Below, one piece after another: positions 15,124 to 23,316 of a stretch of 35,475 nucleotides of DNA. This DNA comes from an uncultured Collinsella sp. (GTDB taxonomy: Bacteria; Actinomycetota; Coriobacteriia; Coriobacteriales; Coriobacteriaceae), in assembly GCA_900541715.1 (NCBI GenBank), contig UQLI01000025.1, positions 1-35,475 of the forward strand, given 5' to 3'. The first letter of the stretch is position 1. Every line of letters begins with the position of its first letter. The notes beneath the pieces are model-generated. The model was given only the letters and a program-made list of their open reading frames with translations. It ran no database searches and had not been told where the DNA came from. A program made the translations under genes and the position numbers.

Positions 15124-16581
15124 TTACGCGGCAAGGCGCTTGAGGACGTCGATGAGCAGCTCGTAGAAGCGCTCGGCAGAAGCGAGCTCCATGCTCTCGT
15201 CCGGGGTATGGACATCGGAGAGCGTCGGGCCCACGGCGATGGCGTCCAGGCCGTGCAGAGCCTCGGCAAACAGGCCGCACTCAAGGCCGGCGTGAATGGA
15301 CTCGATGCGCAGCTCGGAGCCAAAGAGCTCTCGATAGCTCTCGACAAAGACTTCGCGGACCGGCGAATGCTCGGCATAGCTCCAGCCGGGATACTCAAAC
15401 TCAAACTTGGCGTCGAAGCCCAGGACATCGGCCAGCGTCTGCAGACGGTCCTTGAACTCGTTCTGCAGCGAGGTGATCGAAGAGCGCGGGGACAGCATAA
15501 TCTTGACCTCGTCATCGGAGGTGGCGACCACGCCGATGTTGGAGGAAACCTCGACGGAGCCGTCGGTGGCGACGTTGCGGCGAATCACGCCGTTAGGGGC
15601 AAGGCGCAGGGCGCGGATGAGGGCAAGCGCGGACTTCTGGTCCATGGCCTCAACCTCGGCGTCGTCGGCAATCTCGACGGTGCAAGTAAAGCCGGGGTCG
15701 AAGACCTCGAGCTCGGCAGTGACGTCGGCGATGATGCCCTTTGCGATCTGGGCCGCGGCCTCGGCGGCAGCGTGGTCGGCGTAGACCAGAACAGCCTTGC
15801 ACTCACGGTTGATGGCGTTGTCCTTAGTGCCGCCGTTAAAGCTGACGATGGCGGGCTCGCCAGCGACCATCAGGCGGTCGATGATGCGGGCCATGATGAG
15901 GTTGCCGTTGCCGCGCTCCAGGTTGATATCGCTGCCGGAGTGGCCGCCCAGCAGGCCGGAGATGTCGAGCGTGAGGGTGCTACCGGTCTTGTGCTCGCGC
16001 GCGATCGGGCAGGTGTAGGTAACGACGACGCCGCCGGCGCAGCTGACGGTGGCAACGCCCTCTTCCTCGGAGTCAAGGTTAATCATGGTGCGGGCGCTGA
16101 TCTGGGACTTGTCGAGCGTCTCGGCGCCGACCAGGCCAGTCTCTTCGTCGGTGGTGAATACGCACTCGAGGGCCGGATGGACAATCGAATCATCGTTGAG
16201 CACGGTAAGCATAAGCGCAACGGCAATGCCGTTGTCGGCACCCAGGGTGGTGCCGTTGGCGGTAAGGACACCATCCTTGACGACCAGGTCGATACCATCG
16301 GTCGTAAAGTCGTGCTCAACGAAGCCCAACTTGTCGCACACCATGTCGATATGGCCCTGCAACATCACGGTCGGGGCGTTCTCGGCACCGGTAGATGCGG
16401 GCTTGCGAATGATGACGTTGTAGACCTCGTCCTGGTACACGTCAAGGCCGCGCTCCTTGGCAAACGCAACCAGGAAATCGCTGATGCCCTTCTCGTTGCC
16501 AGACCCACGGGGGATCGCGCTGATCTCCTCAAAGAAATGGAACAGCTGGGCGGGTTCGTAGCCAGTAATCTTGTAGTCCAT
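15124..16581 (-). CDS. pepD: Aminoacyl-histidine dipeptidase (M20C, PepD)
   Basis: This is a metallopeptidase of 485 residues, the family norm, cleaving Xaa-His dipeptides such as carnosine. Metal-binding and catalytic residues are visible: GHIDMV (H77, D79), LGADNG (D116), DEETGL (E146, E147), then NLDSEEEG and a late HAGLECG. The central GLLGGHSGSDINLERGN is typical of M20C. I start at 16581, where AAGGAGGCACC precedes the ATG. Upstream on the minus strand TATACA could be a -10. It is monocistronic and cytoplasmic. Confidence 0.93.
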   Translation of the reverse strand: MDYKITGYEPAQLFHFFEEISAIPRGSGNEKGISDFLVAFAKERGLDVYQDEVYNVIIRKPASTGAENAPTVMLQGHIDMVCDKLGFVEHDFTTDGIDLVVKDGVLTANGTTLGADNGIAVALMLTVLNDDSIVHPALECVFTTDEETGLVGAETLDKSQISARTMINLDSEEEGVATVSCAGGVVVTYTCPIAREHKTGSTLTLDISGLLGGHSGSDINLERGNGNLIMARIIDRLMVAGEPAIVSFNGGTKDNAINRECKAVLVYADHAAAEAAAQIAKGIIADVTAELEVFDPGFTCTVEIADDAEVEAMDQKSALALIRALRLAPNGVIRRNVATDGSVEVSSNIGVVATSDDEVKIMLSPRSSITSLQNEFKDRLQTLADVLGFDAKFEFEYPGWSYAEHSPVREVFVESYRELFGSELRIESIHAGLECGLFAEALHGLDAIAVGPTLSDVHTPDESMELASAERFYELLIDVLKRLAA

Positions 16582-16729
16582 GGTGCCTCCTTGGCGCAAC
16601 TGGTTAGACAATAAGACATGCGCCTTGTATATTCCCAGACTTCGTTTGCATAAACCAGTCGAAAACGCCGAGCGCCCTTGCATCATCGGCTAACGGCGGG
16701 GAAACGCCACTTTATTAAGATAAAGCAGG

Positions 16730-17251
16730 TTAGACGGGCCTCGCCGAAGGGACGTTGGACCCTTCAACCAACCTCAACGCTTGATCAACGTTTATGCATA
16801 CGCCATTGGTATGTTTAATGAGATTCTTGTCCTCCGTCACGACGTAATCGGCATCGATGCGATTGGCGACGCCCAGCATCAGGTCGTCCTCAAAGTCGTT
16901 GTGATGATACTTGAACACAAAGGAGTCGAAGACCTCGTCTGCACCGACCGGGGTGATGAGGGCTAGCTCGTGCATCTGTCGAACGCATGCCCAGGCCGTT
17001 TCATCTGCCGCCGCAATGGCGTTATCACTCAGTGAGCCAGTCTTTCTTCGGCACTCCTGCTTGATTGCCGCCGAGACAAGATATGAAACGTCTTTGACCG
17101 AAAGCGACGAGGCAAACAGGGCAATCCGCTCCGAGGCGTCGGCAATCTCGATCAGATGGACGACATTTGCCGTACGGTCGGACCTGCCAGAAAAGTAATC
17201 CATCCATACGTTGGTATCGATTAACAGCTTGAGGACGCCTTCTGTGCTCAT
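16730..17251 (-). CDS. PIN-domain toxin (VapC-like ribonuclease)
   Basis: The N-terminal LLIDTNVWMDYFSG gives the first PIN aspartate (D12). The second acidic cluster is NDFEDDLM (D119-D123) and the third VTEDKN (D141). PIN toxins cut tRNA, rRNA or mRNA. The length of 173 residues is at the long end for VapC. The ATG at 17251 overlaps the stop of the upstream antitoxin as ATGA, so translation is coupled; a GTG at 17263 is an alternative start. Its partner looks like a RelB/DinJ antitoxin, a pairing usually associated with RelE/YafQ toxins. The RNA target is unknown. Confidence 0.82.
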   Translation of the reverse strand: MSTEGVLKLLIDTNVWMDYFSGRSDRTANVVHLIEIADASERIALFASSLSVKDVSYLVSAAIKQECRRKTGSLSDNAIAAADETAWACVRQMHELALITPVGADEVFDSFVFKYHHNDFEDDLMLGVANRIDADYVVTEDKNLIKHTNGVCINVDQALRLVEGSNVPSARPV

Positions 17252-17607
17252 AGTTCCACCCACTCGGGATAGCGCTCCGCCATGGCCTCCTCATAGAGGT
17301 CGTCATAGTCTCCCGAGAACTCAGGGATGGGGATGCCGTATTTGAGGCACGAATCGCGAACGATATGGCTGCCTTGCGCGGCCCTTGATTCCATGCGCCG
17401 GGGCTCCACTCCGTCAGAAACCGGAGCCGCCGCGTCTCCCTTCGAGGGCATGCGTCCGTTAACGACCAGATACTCCCAAAGTGTCCGAACGGCTTTTGAC
17501 GGCGTCATGCCAATATGCGCCAGAACGGCATCTCCGGCTTCTTTGAGCTGGCGATCTATGCGCACGTTCATCTGAATAGATTTTTTATCGAGCAATTCGG
17601 CTTCCAT
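17248..17607 (-). CDS. RelB/DinJ-family antitoxin
   Basis: The N-terminal half has the ribbon-helix-helix pattern of RelB/DinJ: MNVRIDRQLKEAGDAVL then MTPSKAVRTLWEYLV. The C-terminal part, ending in an acidic DYDDLYEEAMAERYPEW, probably wraps the toxin. Length is 119 residues. Antitoxins of this type repress their own promoter and neutralise the toxin by direct binding. A ribosome-binding site AGGATGAGG precedes the ATG. An inverted repeat over the promoter lies 17 bases upstream, fitting autoregulation. Confidence 0.84.
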   Translation of the reverse strand: MEAELLDKKSIQMNVRIDRQLKEAGDAVLAHIGMTPSKAVRTLWEYLVVNGRMPSKGDAAAPVSDGVEPRRMESRAAQGSHIVRDSCLKYGIPIPEFSGDYDDLYEEAMAERYPEWVEL

Positions 17608-17623
17608 GCCTCATCCTTCAGGT

Positions 17624-17654
17624 TGCTATACATCATCCTGGACTTAGTATAGCA
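17624..17654 (-). promoter_or_regulatory. Promoter and operator of the RelB-PIN operon
   Basis: The perfect 8-bp inverted repeat TGCTATAC (17624-17631) and GTATAGCA (17647-17654) has a 15-nt spacer. On the minus strand one arm contains TATACT, a good -10. A dimeric RHH antitoxin binding here would block RNA polymerase. Confidence 0.65.
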
Positions 17655-17675
17655 TCCATAAGAGCGCAGCAATGC

Positions 17676-17713
17676 CTTACCGGGAGGTGTAGTGGCTTAC
17701 ATTTTCCGGTAAG
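17676..17713. repeat. Inverted repeat after the ABC exporter gene
   Basis: CTTACCGG (17676-17683) and CCGGTAAG (17706-17713) form an 8-bp dyad with a 22-nt spacer, in the gap between the exporter stop and the RelB promoter. It has no T-run, so it is at best a weak terminator. Confidence 0.45.
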
Positions 17714-17779
17714 CACCAACCTCGAACAGCTTTCCACCATGGCAGAAATTAAGACTCAAATGGGCTAACCTTCCGGCGT

Positions 17780-19411
17780 CTACAGCTCAATCACTTCGTC
17801 GCAAGCCTCAAGCAACTCGGGATCATGCGAGACAACAACCACTATATGATCCTCTTTCTTCTGTTGCAGAATATCAATGAACGCTGACCTACTCGCTCCG
17901 TCAAGAGCCGACGTCGGTTCATCGAATAACATGACGGGTGAGTCCTTAAGCAAAACACGAATAATCGCAATCTTCTGCTTCTCACCACCCGATATATTAT
18001 GGTTTTGCTCGTCCAGCACCCCATCAAGACCATTGGGAAGTGTTGAGACCAGTTTGGTCAGACCAAACTGGTCTACAAGTCGCCCGACTTCAAAAATTGG
18101 ACAATTATCGCCCGCGAGTAGCGTCAGATTCTCTCTGAGTGTTCCGTTAACGATATCAGGTTCTTGCTCGGCAATACCAACGACATACGAGCGTAGATTT
18201 ATAGAATCAATCTGACTCAAATCAACCTCGTCATAAGCAATAGTCCCAACGCAATCATCGGGATATAGACCAGCTATGCCATCGAGAAGCGTGCTTTTCC
18301 CGCTTCCGTTTGCGCCCGACACGCCGTATAAGACCCCTCGATTAAGCGAGATGAGCTCTGGATAATCTATGATTCGATCGGTATCAGGGCGACAAATCGA
18401 CAGGCCCTTGCACACAAGTGAAACAGGAGAGCCAATGCGGACAGAACCGTTCACCTCTTCATCCATTGCCCAAAGGCGCTTAAGGCGTTGGGCGCTCACC
18501 TTGCTCGCCTGGTAGCTTTTGCCCCAAGAAAGCAAGTTCACCAGAGCAGAATTGGCGCTCGAATAATAGCTCAATGCCGTCAGCAGAAAACCAACCGGCA
18601 TTTTGCCTGCGACAATCTCACAGCCTCCAATCGCGAGCAAACAGAACTGCGCAAAGGAAAAAATCAACTGATTCGCAAGTTCGAACCGTGATCCGGCTTT
18701 TTGGTTAGCCAATATAGCTGGATAAAGACCATCGAAAGCCTTCTGCAGCCTCAAGGAATAGAAATCGAATAATGAATGGCGACGAAGAAAGGAGACGCTC
18801 TCCAGCTGGCTCTGGAGAGTCCCATAGAAAGCAGCGGTCTTTTCTTGAAACTCAAAGCCTCGATTGAACAGCAGCCCGCTAAACAATCGATAAACTACTG
18901 CCCCCGTAACGATGCAGGCTAGACAGGCAATCGCCATCGCAATGTTTATATTCATCAACATAATCAAGGAACAAACAATCGTTGCAACACCGCCAATGAT
19001 ATTTGACGCCGATGTTATTCCGAATATTATGAGATCGTTTGAATCGTGATTGATTTGCTGATTATAATAGCCCGCATCAAATCCGATGAAAAACTTCCGG
19101 GGCAAACGCTTGACGTGTTCAAGTGTGTCAGCGTTAAGTTGATATCCCGCATGCGCTTGAAGGTCGACATAGATTAGGGAAGTCCAATAGGCCAACACCG
19201 ACCCCACAATGGCGACCACGCCAATCGCGAAAATACATAAGACTAGCGTCCGCAAACTAATTCCGAGGACATTTTTTGCCGCCAGCACATTTACAGTCAG
19301 TCCCAACAAATATGGTTCAGCAAGGCTGCACAGTTGAGACAAGACATCGAGAAGCAGATAGACATAAAGCCTTGGCTTATGGAGGAGATATATCTTCCAA
19401 AATCTAAACAT
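17780..19411 (-). CDS. ABC exporter (fused membrane and ATPase domains) of the RiPP cluster
   Basis: The N-terminal half has about six membrane spans in the type-I exporter pattern. The C-terminal ATPase carries Walker A GANGSGKST, signature NISGGEKQK, Walker B VMLFDEPTSAL and a switch histidine in VVSHD. There is no C39 peptidase domain at the N-terminus, so leader cleavage, if any, must be done elsewhere. I take the ATG at 19411, which overlaps the radical SAM gene by eight bases, rather than a start at 19471 inside it. It is the last gene of the RiPP operon and probably exports the modified peptide. The codon use is more AT-rich than in the flanking housekeeping genes. Confidence 0.88.
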   Translation of the reverse strand: MFRFWKIYLLHKPRLYVYLLLDVLSQLCSLAEPYLLGLTVNVLAAKNVLGISLRTLVLCIFAIGVVAIVGSVLAYWTSLIYVDLQAHAGYQLNADTLEHVKRLPRKFFIGFDAGYYNQQINHDSNDLIIFGITSASNIIGGVATIVCSLIMLMNINIAMAIACLACIVTGAVVYRLFSGLLFNRGFEFQEKTAAFYGTLQSQLESVSFLRRHSLFDFYSLRLQKAFDGLYPAILANQKAGSRFELANQLIFSFAQFCLLAIGGCEIVAGKMPVGFLLTALSYYSSANSALVNLLSWGKSYQASKVSAQRLKRLWAMDEEVNGSVRIGSPVSLVCKGLSICRPDTDRIIDYPELISLNRGVLYGVSGANGSGKSTLLDGIAGLYPDDCVGTIAYDEVDLSQIDSINLRSYVVGIAEQEPDIVNGTLRENLTLLAGDNCPIFEVGRLVDQFGLTKLVSTLPNGLDGVLDEQNHNISGGEKQKIAIIRVLLKDSPVMLFDEPTSALDGASRSAFIDILQQKKEDHIVVVVSHDPELLEACDEVIEL

Positions 19412-20690
19412 CGTGATTTGCCTCATGCGAATACTGATAATTACAAGCCAACCGCATTCTCTGCCTTGCATTGAATTTAACGCTCGCGCATTTTCTCTGA
19501 CCCTCCATCGCGGCGTGGGGACATCCGCCCATACAAGCCGGAAACATTACACACTCGCCACATACCGGGTCGTTTGGTAAATACTCCATCCATTTCAAAT
19601 AGTTCGAATTAGCTTTCACACCTTCTCGAACATTTCCAACGGCGCACTCGCCCTTGCCAACCTCATTCCAACATTTAAAAAGTCTACCAAGCGGATCGAT
19701 GACAAACGAATTAAGGGAAACCGCACAGCAGACACCTGGTTCATACGGCGTAAACGGAATAACGTTGAATCCGCGCTCGCTAGCTTTATCCATAAAGAAC
19801 GTTTCAACTTGAGAGAACCCACGCTGAGAAAAACAATGAATGTCATTTGCGCAAGTATCGTTAACATTGTCGACCGCAGCAAGATAAATCGCGACTTTAC
19901 CGCGAAGCCCTTTAGCGTCAAGCTCGTCAATCAACGCATCGACCTCTTTGCTATTGGACTCATCGACATTCACGCGAATGGTAATCTGAAGAACATCGGC
20001 ACATGAGATTATATTGTCGATAATGGCATCATATGTCGGACGACCGTCGGCCGGGACCCTCCGCGAATCATGATCCCTCTTTGAGCCATCGATAGTGATT
20101 TGAACCGAACCGACCTGACAATCAGCAAGCTTCTGAGCAATTTCTCGCGTCAGGAGATATCCGTTCGTTACCATTCCGGCAGAATAAGTAGCGCCTGGCC
20201 TAATCGCCCCTCTCAGTTCTTTTGTCAGTCGCTCGATCATGTCCACACAGAGTAGGGGTTCGCCTCCATACCAGTCAACGTGAAGATCGTTGATCCCGGG
20301 ATAGCCGGAACGCACGAATTCTGCGATATCCGTCATTGTCTCTTCTGACATAGTGGGGTGCGAGCAGCCCTTTTCATAGCAATAGGGACACCTAAAATTG
20401 CATGCCAGCGTTGGAGCAATCGTCAGTCCTAAATAGTCATTTGCAAACCTTGCCGACAAACTCTCAAGCATCAACATTCGCCGCTCGTCAACATCGTCAT
20501 CTACCAACATGCCACCCATCTTAAGGGCCTCTTCGAAATCACCATCCAAGGCGGCAGCACCCTTGCGATATAAATTCAGCTCATTCGTGTGCGCAGCGTC
20601 AAGATCGAGAACGCCACCAGACTGGGTATTGTAGATAGTGATACCGTTCACATCATTCTCTTCAATAACGTTAAATTCAGACTCTTTCAT
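19404..20690 (-). CDS. Radical SAM/SPASM peptide maturase
   Basis: The radical SAM cluster motif is CNFRCPYC (C97, C101, C104), with the SAM-binding GGEP at 142-145. The C-terminus is a full SPASM domain: C322 and C340 in a C-x-G-x-C layout, then C-x2-C-x5-C-x3-C at 377-390 and a last Cys at 401, binding auxiliary clusters. The first 85 residues are not recognised and could contact the precursor. SPASM maturases install thioether or C-C crosslinks in ribosomal peptides. It starts directly after the permease stop (TAAATG). The nearby Cys-rich peptide is the obvious substrate; the bond formed is unknown. It recalls Cys-rich-peptide (CcpM-type) maturases, but I cannot confirm the subfamily. Confidence 0.9.
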   Translation of the reverse strand: MKESEFNVIEENDVNGITIYNTQSGGVLDLDAAHTNELNLYRKGAAALDGDFEEALKMGGMLVDDDVDERRMLMLESLSARFANDYLGLTIAPTLACNFRCPYCYEKGCSHPTMSEETMTDIAEFVRSGYPGINDLHVDWYGGEPLLCVDMIERLTKELRGAIRPGATYSAGMVTNGYLLTREIAQKLADCQVGSVQITIDGSKRDHDSRRVPADGRPTYDAIIDNIISCADVLQITIRVNVDESNSKEVDALIDELDAKGLRGKVAIYLAAVDNVNDTCANDIHCFSQRGFSQVETFFMDKASERGFNVIPFTPYEPGVCCAVSLNSFVIDPLGRLFKCWNEVGKGECAVGNVREGVKANSNYLKWMEYLPNDPVCGECVMFPACMGGCPHAAMEGQRKCASVKFNARQRMRLACNYQYSHEANHDV

Positions 20691-21500
20691 TTATATGCTC
20701 CGTTTTCTGATAGCACCCTTGATAGCCCAACAAAGTCCGAGGATGACAATGGGAACGACTGTTGCCAGCGCTACAAATAGCAACGTCCCCGGCACGATGA
20801 ATTGAATTGGTCGCGGGGACGCAAGGGTCGCCAGCCATGTCAAGTGCAGTGGCATATTTGGATTCCCGTACCCCAAATAAAGCAGCAGGATGATGAACGA
20901 TAGAACAAACGCGCCATTTCCAAAGAGCGAGATGGCCAGGACGAGCAGCAGGCATAACGTTGTGCAAATCAAGGCAGCAAGAGACAGCCGAAGAAGAAAC
21001 TCTCCGATCATATCCATCGTCATTCCTATGCCACTCGCGCTTTGGACCGCACCAACGAGTATCGAAAAGAGAACAAAACCACCGACAAGCGTGACAATCG
21101 AGACAAGAGTCCTTGCAACCAACAACTGTACTGTTTTCATTCCCCTTGCATAGGAAACAAGCCATTGAGATCCCGTTATCGGAGTTCGAAACGCATAGCC
21201 GATGACGAGAACAGCAACAATAGGAAAGAACAGAGAATGGGCAAGCGGTGCCACAGCGGAAAGGTAGCGAGCTCCATCTTTAACGAGGTCTCCCGGAATT
21301 CCCCCAAAACCATATTGTGGGTTTGGAAAGAAGCCCATAACACCGTCGCCAAGCCAATCGCTCGTTCCGTAGGCTCTCCATGGTTCATAAGACGCAGAAT
21401 AAAGCAATGCGAGCACGAAACCTGCCGCAATCAGCAGAAGAGGCGCTTTGCTCTTCATAACTCGATAGGCTTCAGCCTTAATCATATCTTCGCAGCGCAT
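20691..21500 (-). CDS. ABC-2-type permease B of the RiPP cluster
   Basis: This is a hydrophobic protein of 269 residues with about six spans, first span near residue 20 after a cytoplasmic KAEAYRVMKSKAP. An extracytoplasmic stretch contains AYGTSDWLGDG and FFPNPQYGFGG. After the second span comes VSYARGMKTVQLLVARTLV. It resembles subunits of lantibiotic-type self-immunity (LanFEG/BcrAB) transporters. The start at 21500 follows GGAGGGGG. A longer frame from 21560 overlaps the previous gene and is less likely. With the next permease and ATPase it would make a heteromeric transporter. Confidence 0.8.
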   Translation of the reverse strand: MRCEDMIKAEAYRVMKSKAPLLLIAAGFVLALLYSASYEPWRAYGTSDWLGDGVMGFFPNPQYGFGGIPGDLVKDGARYLSAVAPLAHSLFFPIVAVLVIGYAFRTPITGSQWLVSYARGMKTVQLLVARTLVSIVTLVGGFVLFSILVGAVQSASGIGMTMDMIGEFLLRLSLAALICTTLCLLLVLAISLFGNGAFVLSFIILLLYLGYGNPNMPLHLTWLATLASPRPIQFIVPGTLLFVALATVVPIVILGLCWAIKGAIRKRSI

Positions 21501-21502
21501 TT

Positions 21503-22306
21503 CTACCCCCTCCTCGCTTTGATTCCCATGACCCCGAGCTGCAACGAAACAACGGTGCAAATAACAGAGAAAAGAATGATCTGATTAATGGCTGGGCCTT
21601 GAAAGCACAGATTTCCAAGATGGCGTAAGTATGGTCCGACTGAGAGCCACCAGGGAATTAGCGTCGATGCGTGATTGGAAAAGACCACCAGCGTATATTC
21701 ATCGGAGGCGAGCAGCGTCCCGACCAACACCAACATAATGCTAAGCGGTGCATTTCTAAGTAAATAGAAAACTGCCATCGACTGAGCTACTAATGCAGCC
21801 AAAATAGCATCAATCAAAAGCAACACGGGTAGGTATCTATCAAGAAACACCCGCCCATCCACATAGCAGCCAAGCGGAGATTTGAAGAGAGCGAATCCCG
21901 AAAACAGGTTGAACGCTGCTGAAGTTGCAATCGTCAGAACAAGCCACTTTGCGACAACGGCCTTTGCTACACCCGTCCCTTTCGCATACGTCACTTCAGA
22001 AGACCTGCTTTGATAATCCATGGCGCAGGAAATAACAATGCATCCGACTAGAACGAAAAACCACTCGTAGGTCATGAATAGTGCCGTCCGAACCGCCGAA
22101 CCAGCCGGGTCAGTCTTGTCGAGGATGTTTGCAAAGAAACCAATCTGTTTGCCGACTCCCCCTAAATCAGATGTTCCATAAGTCCCATACATATTTGGAT
22201 TACAGACATCTTTAACAATCCAAACTCCCCAGATCAACAACACGAAAAAGGCTGGATTTCTGAGCAACCGACGGGCTTCGCATCTAATCAGTCGCAGAAG
22301 TTGCAT
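21503..22306 (-). CDS. ABC-2-type permease A of the RiPP cluster
   Basis: This protein of 267 residues has about six membrane spans. It begins MQLLRLIRCEARRLLRNPAFF, where the first span follows. Its extracytoplasmic loop has MYGTYGTSDLGG, and a later cytoplasmic stretch is VTYAKGTGVAKAVVAKWLV. Both features align with the neighbouring permease, so the two are paralogues from a duplication. The gene overlaps the ATPase gene by 23 bases. The likely role is peptide immunity or export; the direction of transport is not certain. Confidence 0.8.
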   Translation of the reverse strand: MQLLRLIRCEARRLLRNPAFFVLLIWGVWIVKDVCNPNMYGTYGTSDLGGVGKQIGFFANILDKTDPAGSAVRTALFMTYEWFFVLVGCIVISCAMDYQSRSSEVTYAKGTGVAKAVVAKWLVLTIATSAAFNLFSGFALFKSPLGCYVDGRVFLDRYLPVLLLIDAILAALVAQSMAVFYLLRNAPLSIMLVLVGTLLASDEYTLVVFSNHASTLIPWWLSVGPYLRHLGNLCFQGPAINQIILFSVICTVVSLQLGVMGIKARRG

Positions 22307-23012
22307 TATCTGCCTCCCCGATCAAATCCAAAAACCGCTTTTCCAGACTTCTGTCTTTGTAGGAGTTTTCTTCCTTAACGAGAAGTCTGCCTTGATGGAG
22401 AAAAGCAAAAGATGTCGCAACTTTCTCCAATTCATCTAGGTTATGGCTTGAAATGAGCACCGTTTTATCCCGTTTGTCCTTCAACGACAGCAGGAGATCA
22501 CGCACCTCAATCACACCCACTGGATCGAGCCCGTTTATGGGTTCATCCATGATGAGTAGTTGCGGGTTGCCCAGAAGAGCCGTTCCGATATCCAGACGAC
22601 GCTTCATGCCGAGCGAGTATTGTTTTACCGATGCATCCGCCGCATTTTCTAGGCCAACGGCAGCGAGCACTCGATTAACTTCACTTTTCGGCAGCCCCCA
22701 CTCGATACAGCGTGAGATCAAGTTTTCTCGACCGGTTAAGTTCAAGAATGCCCCACAGCCGTCGGGGACGAATCCGATATTTCTGCGTGCTCTTGCCAGA
22801 CCTGTTCTCCCAGACTCGCCGAAAAAACTGATTGAGCCTTTCGTTGCTTTAAACAAGCCAAGAAGAATATCAATCAACGTACTCTTCCCCGCGCCGTTCT
22901 CCCCAACGAGAGCGCACACTTCGCCCTCATCTATATCAAATGAAACATCAGACAACGCCCAGTTTTTGCCGTAGCGCTTTGATAGATCCTTGATTGAAAT
23001 CGCATTACCCAT
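22284..23012 (-). CDS. ABC transporter ATPase of the RiPP cluster
   Basis: The stand-alone ATPase has 242 residues. It shows Walker A GENGAGKST, a Q-loop-region with FVPDG in place of the usual Gln, the signature YSLGMKRR, Walker B LLIMDEP and the switch region ISSHNL. The YSLGM signature is typical of BcrA/LanF-type ATPases that drive ABC-2 permeases. It is the first gene after the precursor terminator, so its expression probably depends on read-through or an internal promoter. A ribosome-binding site is weak (GAGG 13 bases upstream). Confidence 0.9.
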   Translation of the reverse strand: MGNAISIKDLSKRYGKNWALSDVSFDIDEGEVCALVGENGAGKSTLIDILLGLFKATKGSISFFGESGRTGLARARRNIGFVPDGCGAFLNLTGRENLISRCIEWGLPKSEVNRVLAAVGLENAADASVKQYSLGMKRRLDIGTALLGNPQLLIMDEPINGLDPVGVIEVRDLLLSLKDKRDKTVLISSHNLDELEKVATSFAFLHQGRLLVKEENSYKDRSLEKRFLDLIGEADNATSATD

Positions 23013-23028
23013 GTCTCATGAACCTCAT

Positions 23029-23074
23029 TAAAAAGGCAGCGCGGCCGACGGATGGCAGTTATCGACCACGCTGC
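23029..23074 (-). terminator. Intrinsic terminator between RiPP precursor and transporter genes
   Basis: On the minus strand GCAGCGTGGTCGA (23074-23062) pairs with TCGGCCGCGCTGC (23048-23036), including two U-G pairs, and is followed by CTTTTT. On the plus strand these pairs would be A-C mismatches. It would give more precursor than maturase mRNA. Confidence 0.82.
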
Positions 23075-23114
23075 TTACCCTCTGCTGTCTTAACCAGCAT
23101 TAGCGTTCGCGTTG

Positions 23115-23225
23115 CTAGAAATGAACATATACGCCAAAACAGCTACAGCGCGAACACGGGTGGTAATTGCGGCAGCCACCACCGCCACCCTGCACGTTGC
23201 TACACGGATCGATTACCCAGTTCAT
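23115..23225 (-). CDS. Cys/Gly-rich RiPP precursor peptide (36 residues)
   Basis: This short gene starts ATG at 23225 with AAAGGAGGT just upstream, the best ribosome-binding site in the region. The peptide begins MNWVIDPCS, has a run of five glycines (13-17), then C18, and a C-terminal block PCSRCSC (C24, C27, C29) with FGVYVHF at the end. Five cysteines (8, 18, 24, 27, 29) suit crosslinking by the SPASM maturase encoded downstream. No double-Gly leader site precedes the core, so most of the peptide may be the product. A longer frame back to 23309 runs through the promoter and is rejected. I infer precursor status from context and composition; similarity to known Cys-rich families is not tested. 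Confidence 0.82.
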   Translation of the reverse strand: MNWVIDPCSNVQGGGGGCRNYHPCSRCSCFGVYVHF

Positions 23226-23264
23226 AATTACCTCCTTTCGATTTATCGTCTGTTTTAATACTCC

Positions 23265-23283
23265 GTTATCGTATATCGATAAC
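23265..23283 (-). promoter_or_regulatory. Palindromic operator of the RiPP precursor promoter
   Basis: GTTATCG-N5-CGATAAC is a perfect palindrome 40-58 bp before the precursor ATG. On the minus strand TATTAA (about 23259-23254) could be the -10, which would put the palindrome over the -35. The adjacent XRE regulator is the natural candidate to bind it. Confidence 0.6.
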
Positions 23284-23316
23284 CTTATGATTTCAAGAAC
23301 TATTTTCAAATGAATT

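Noticed and set aside
15208..16614. Open frame of 468 codons opposite pepD
   Set aside because: It is antisense to a complete M20C peptidase and has no recognisable domain.
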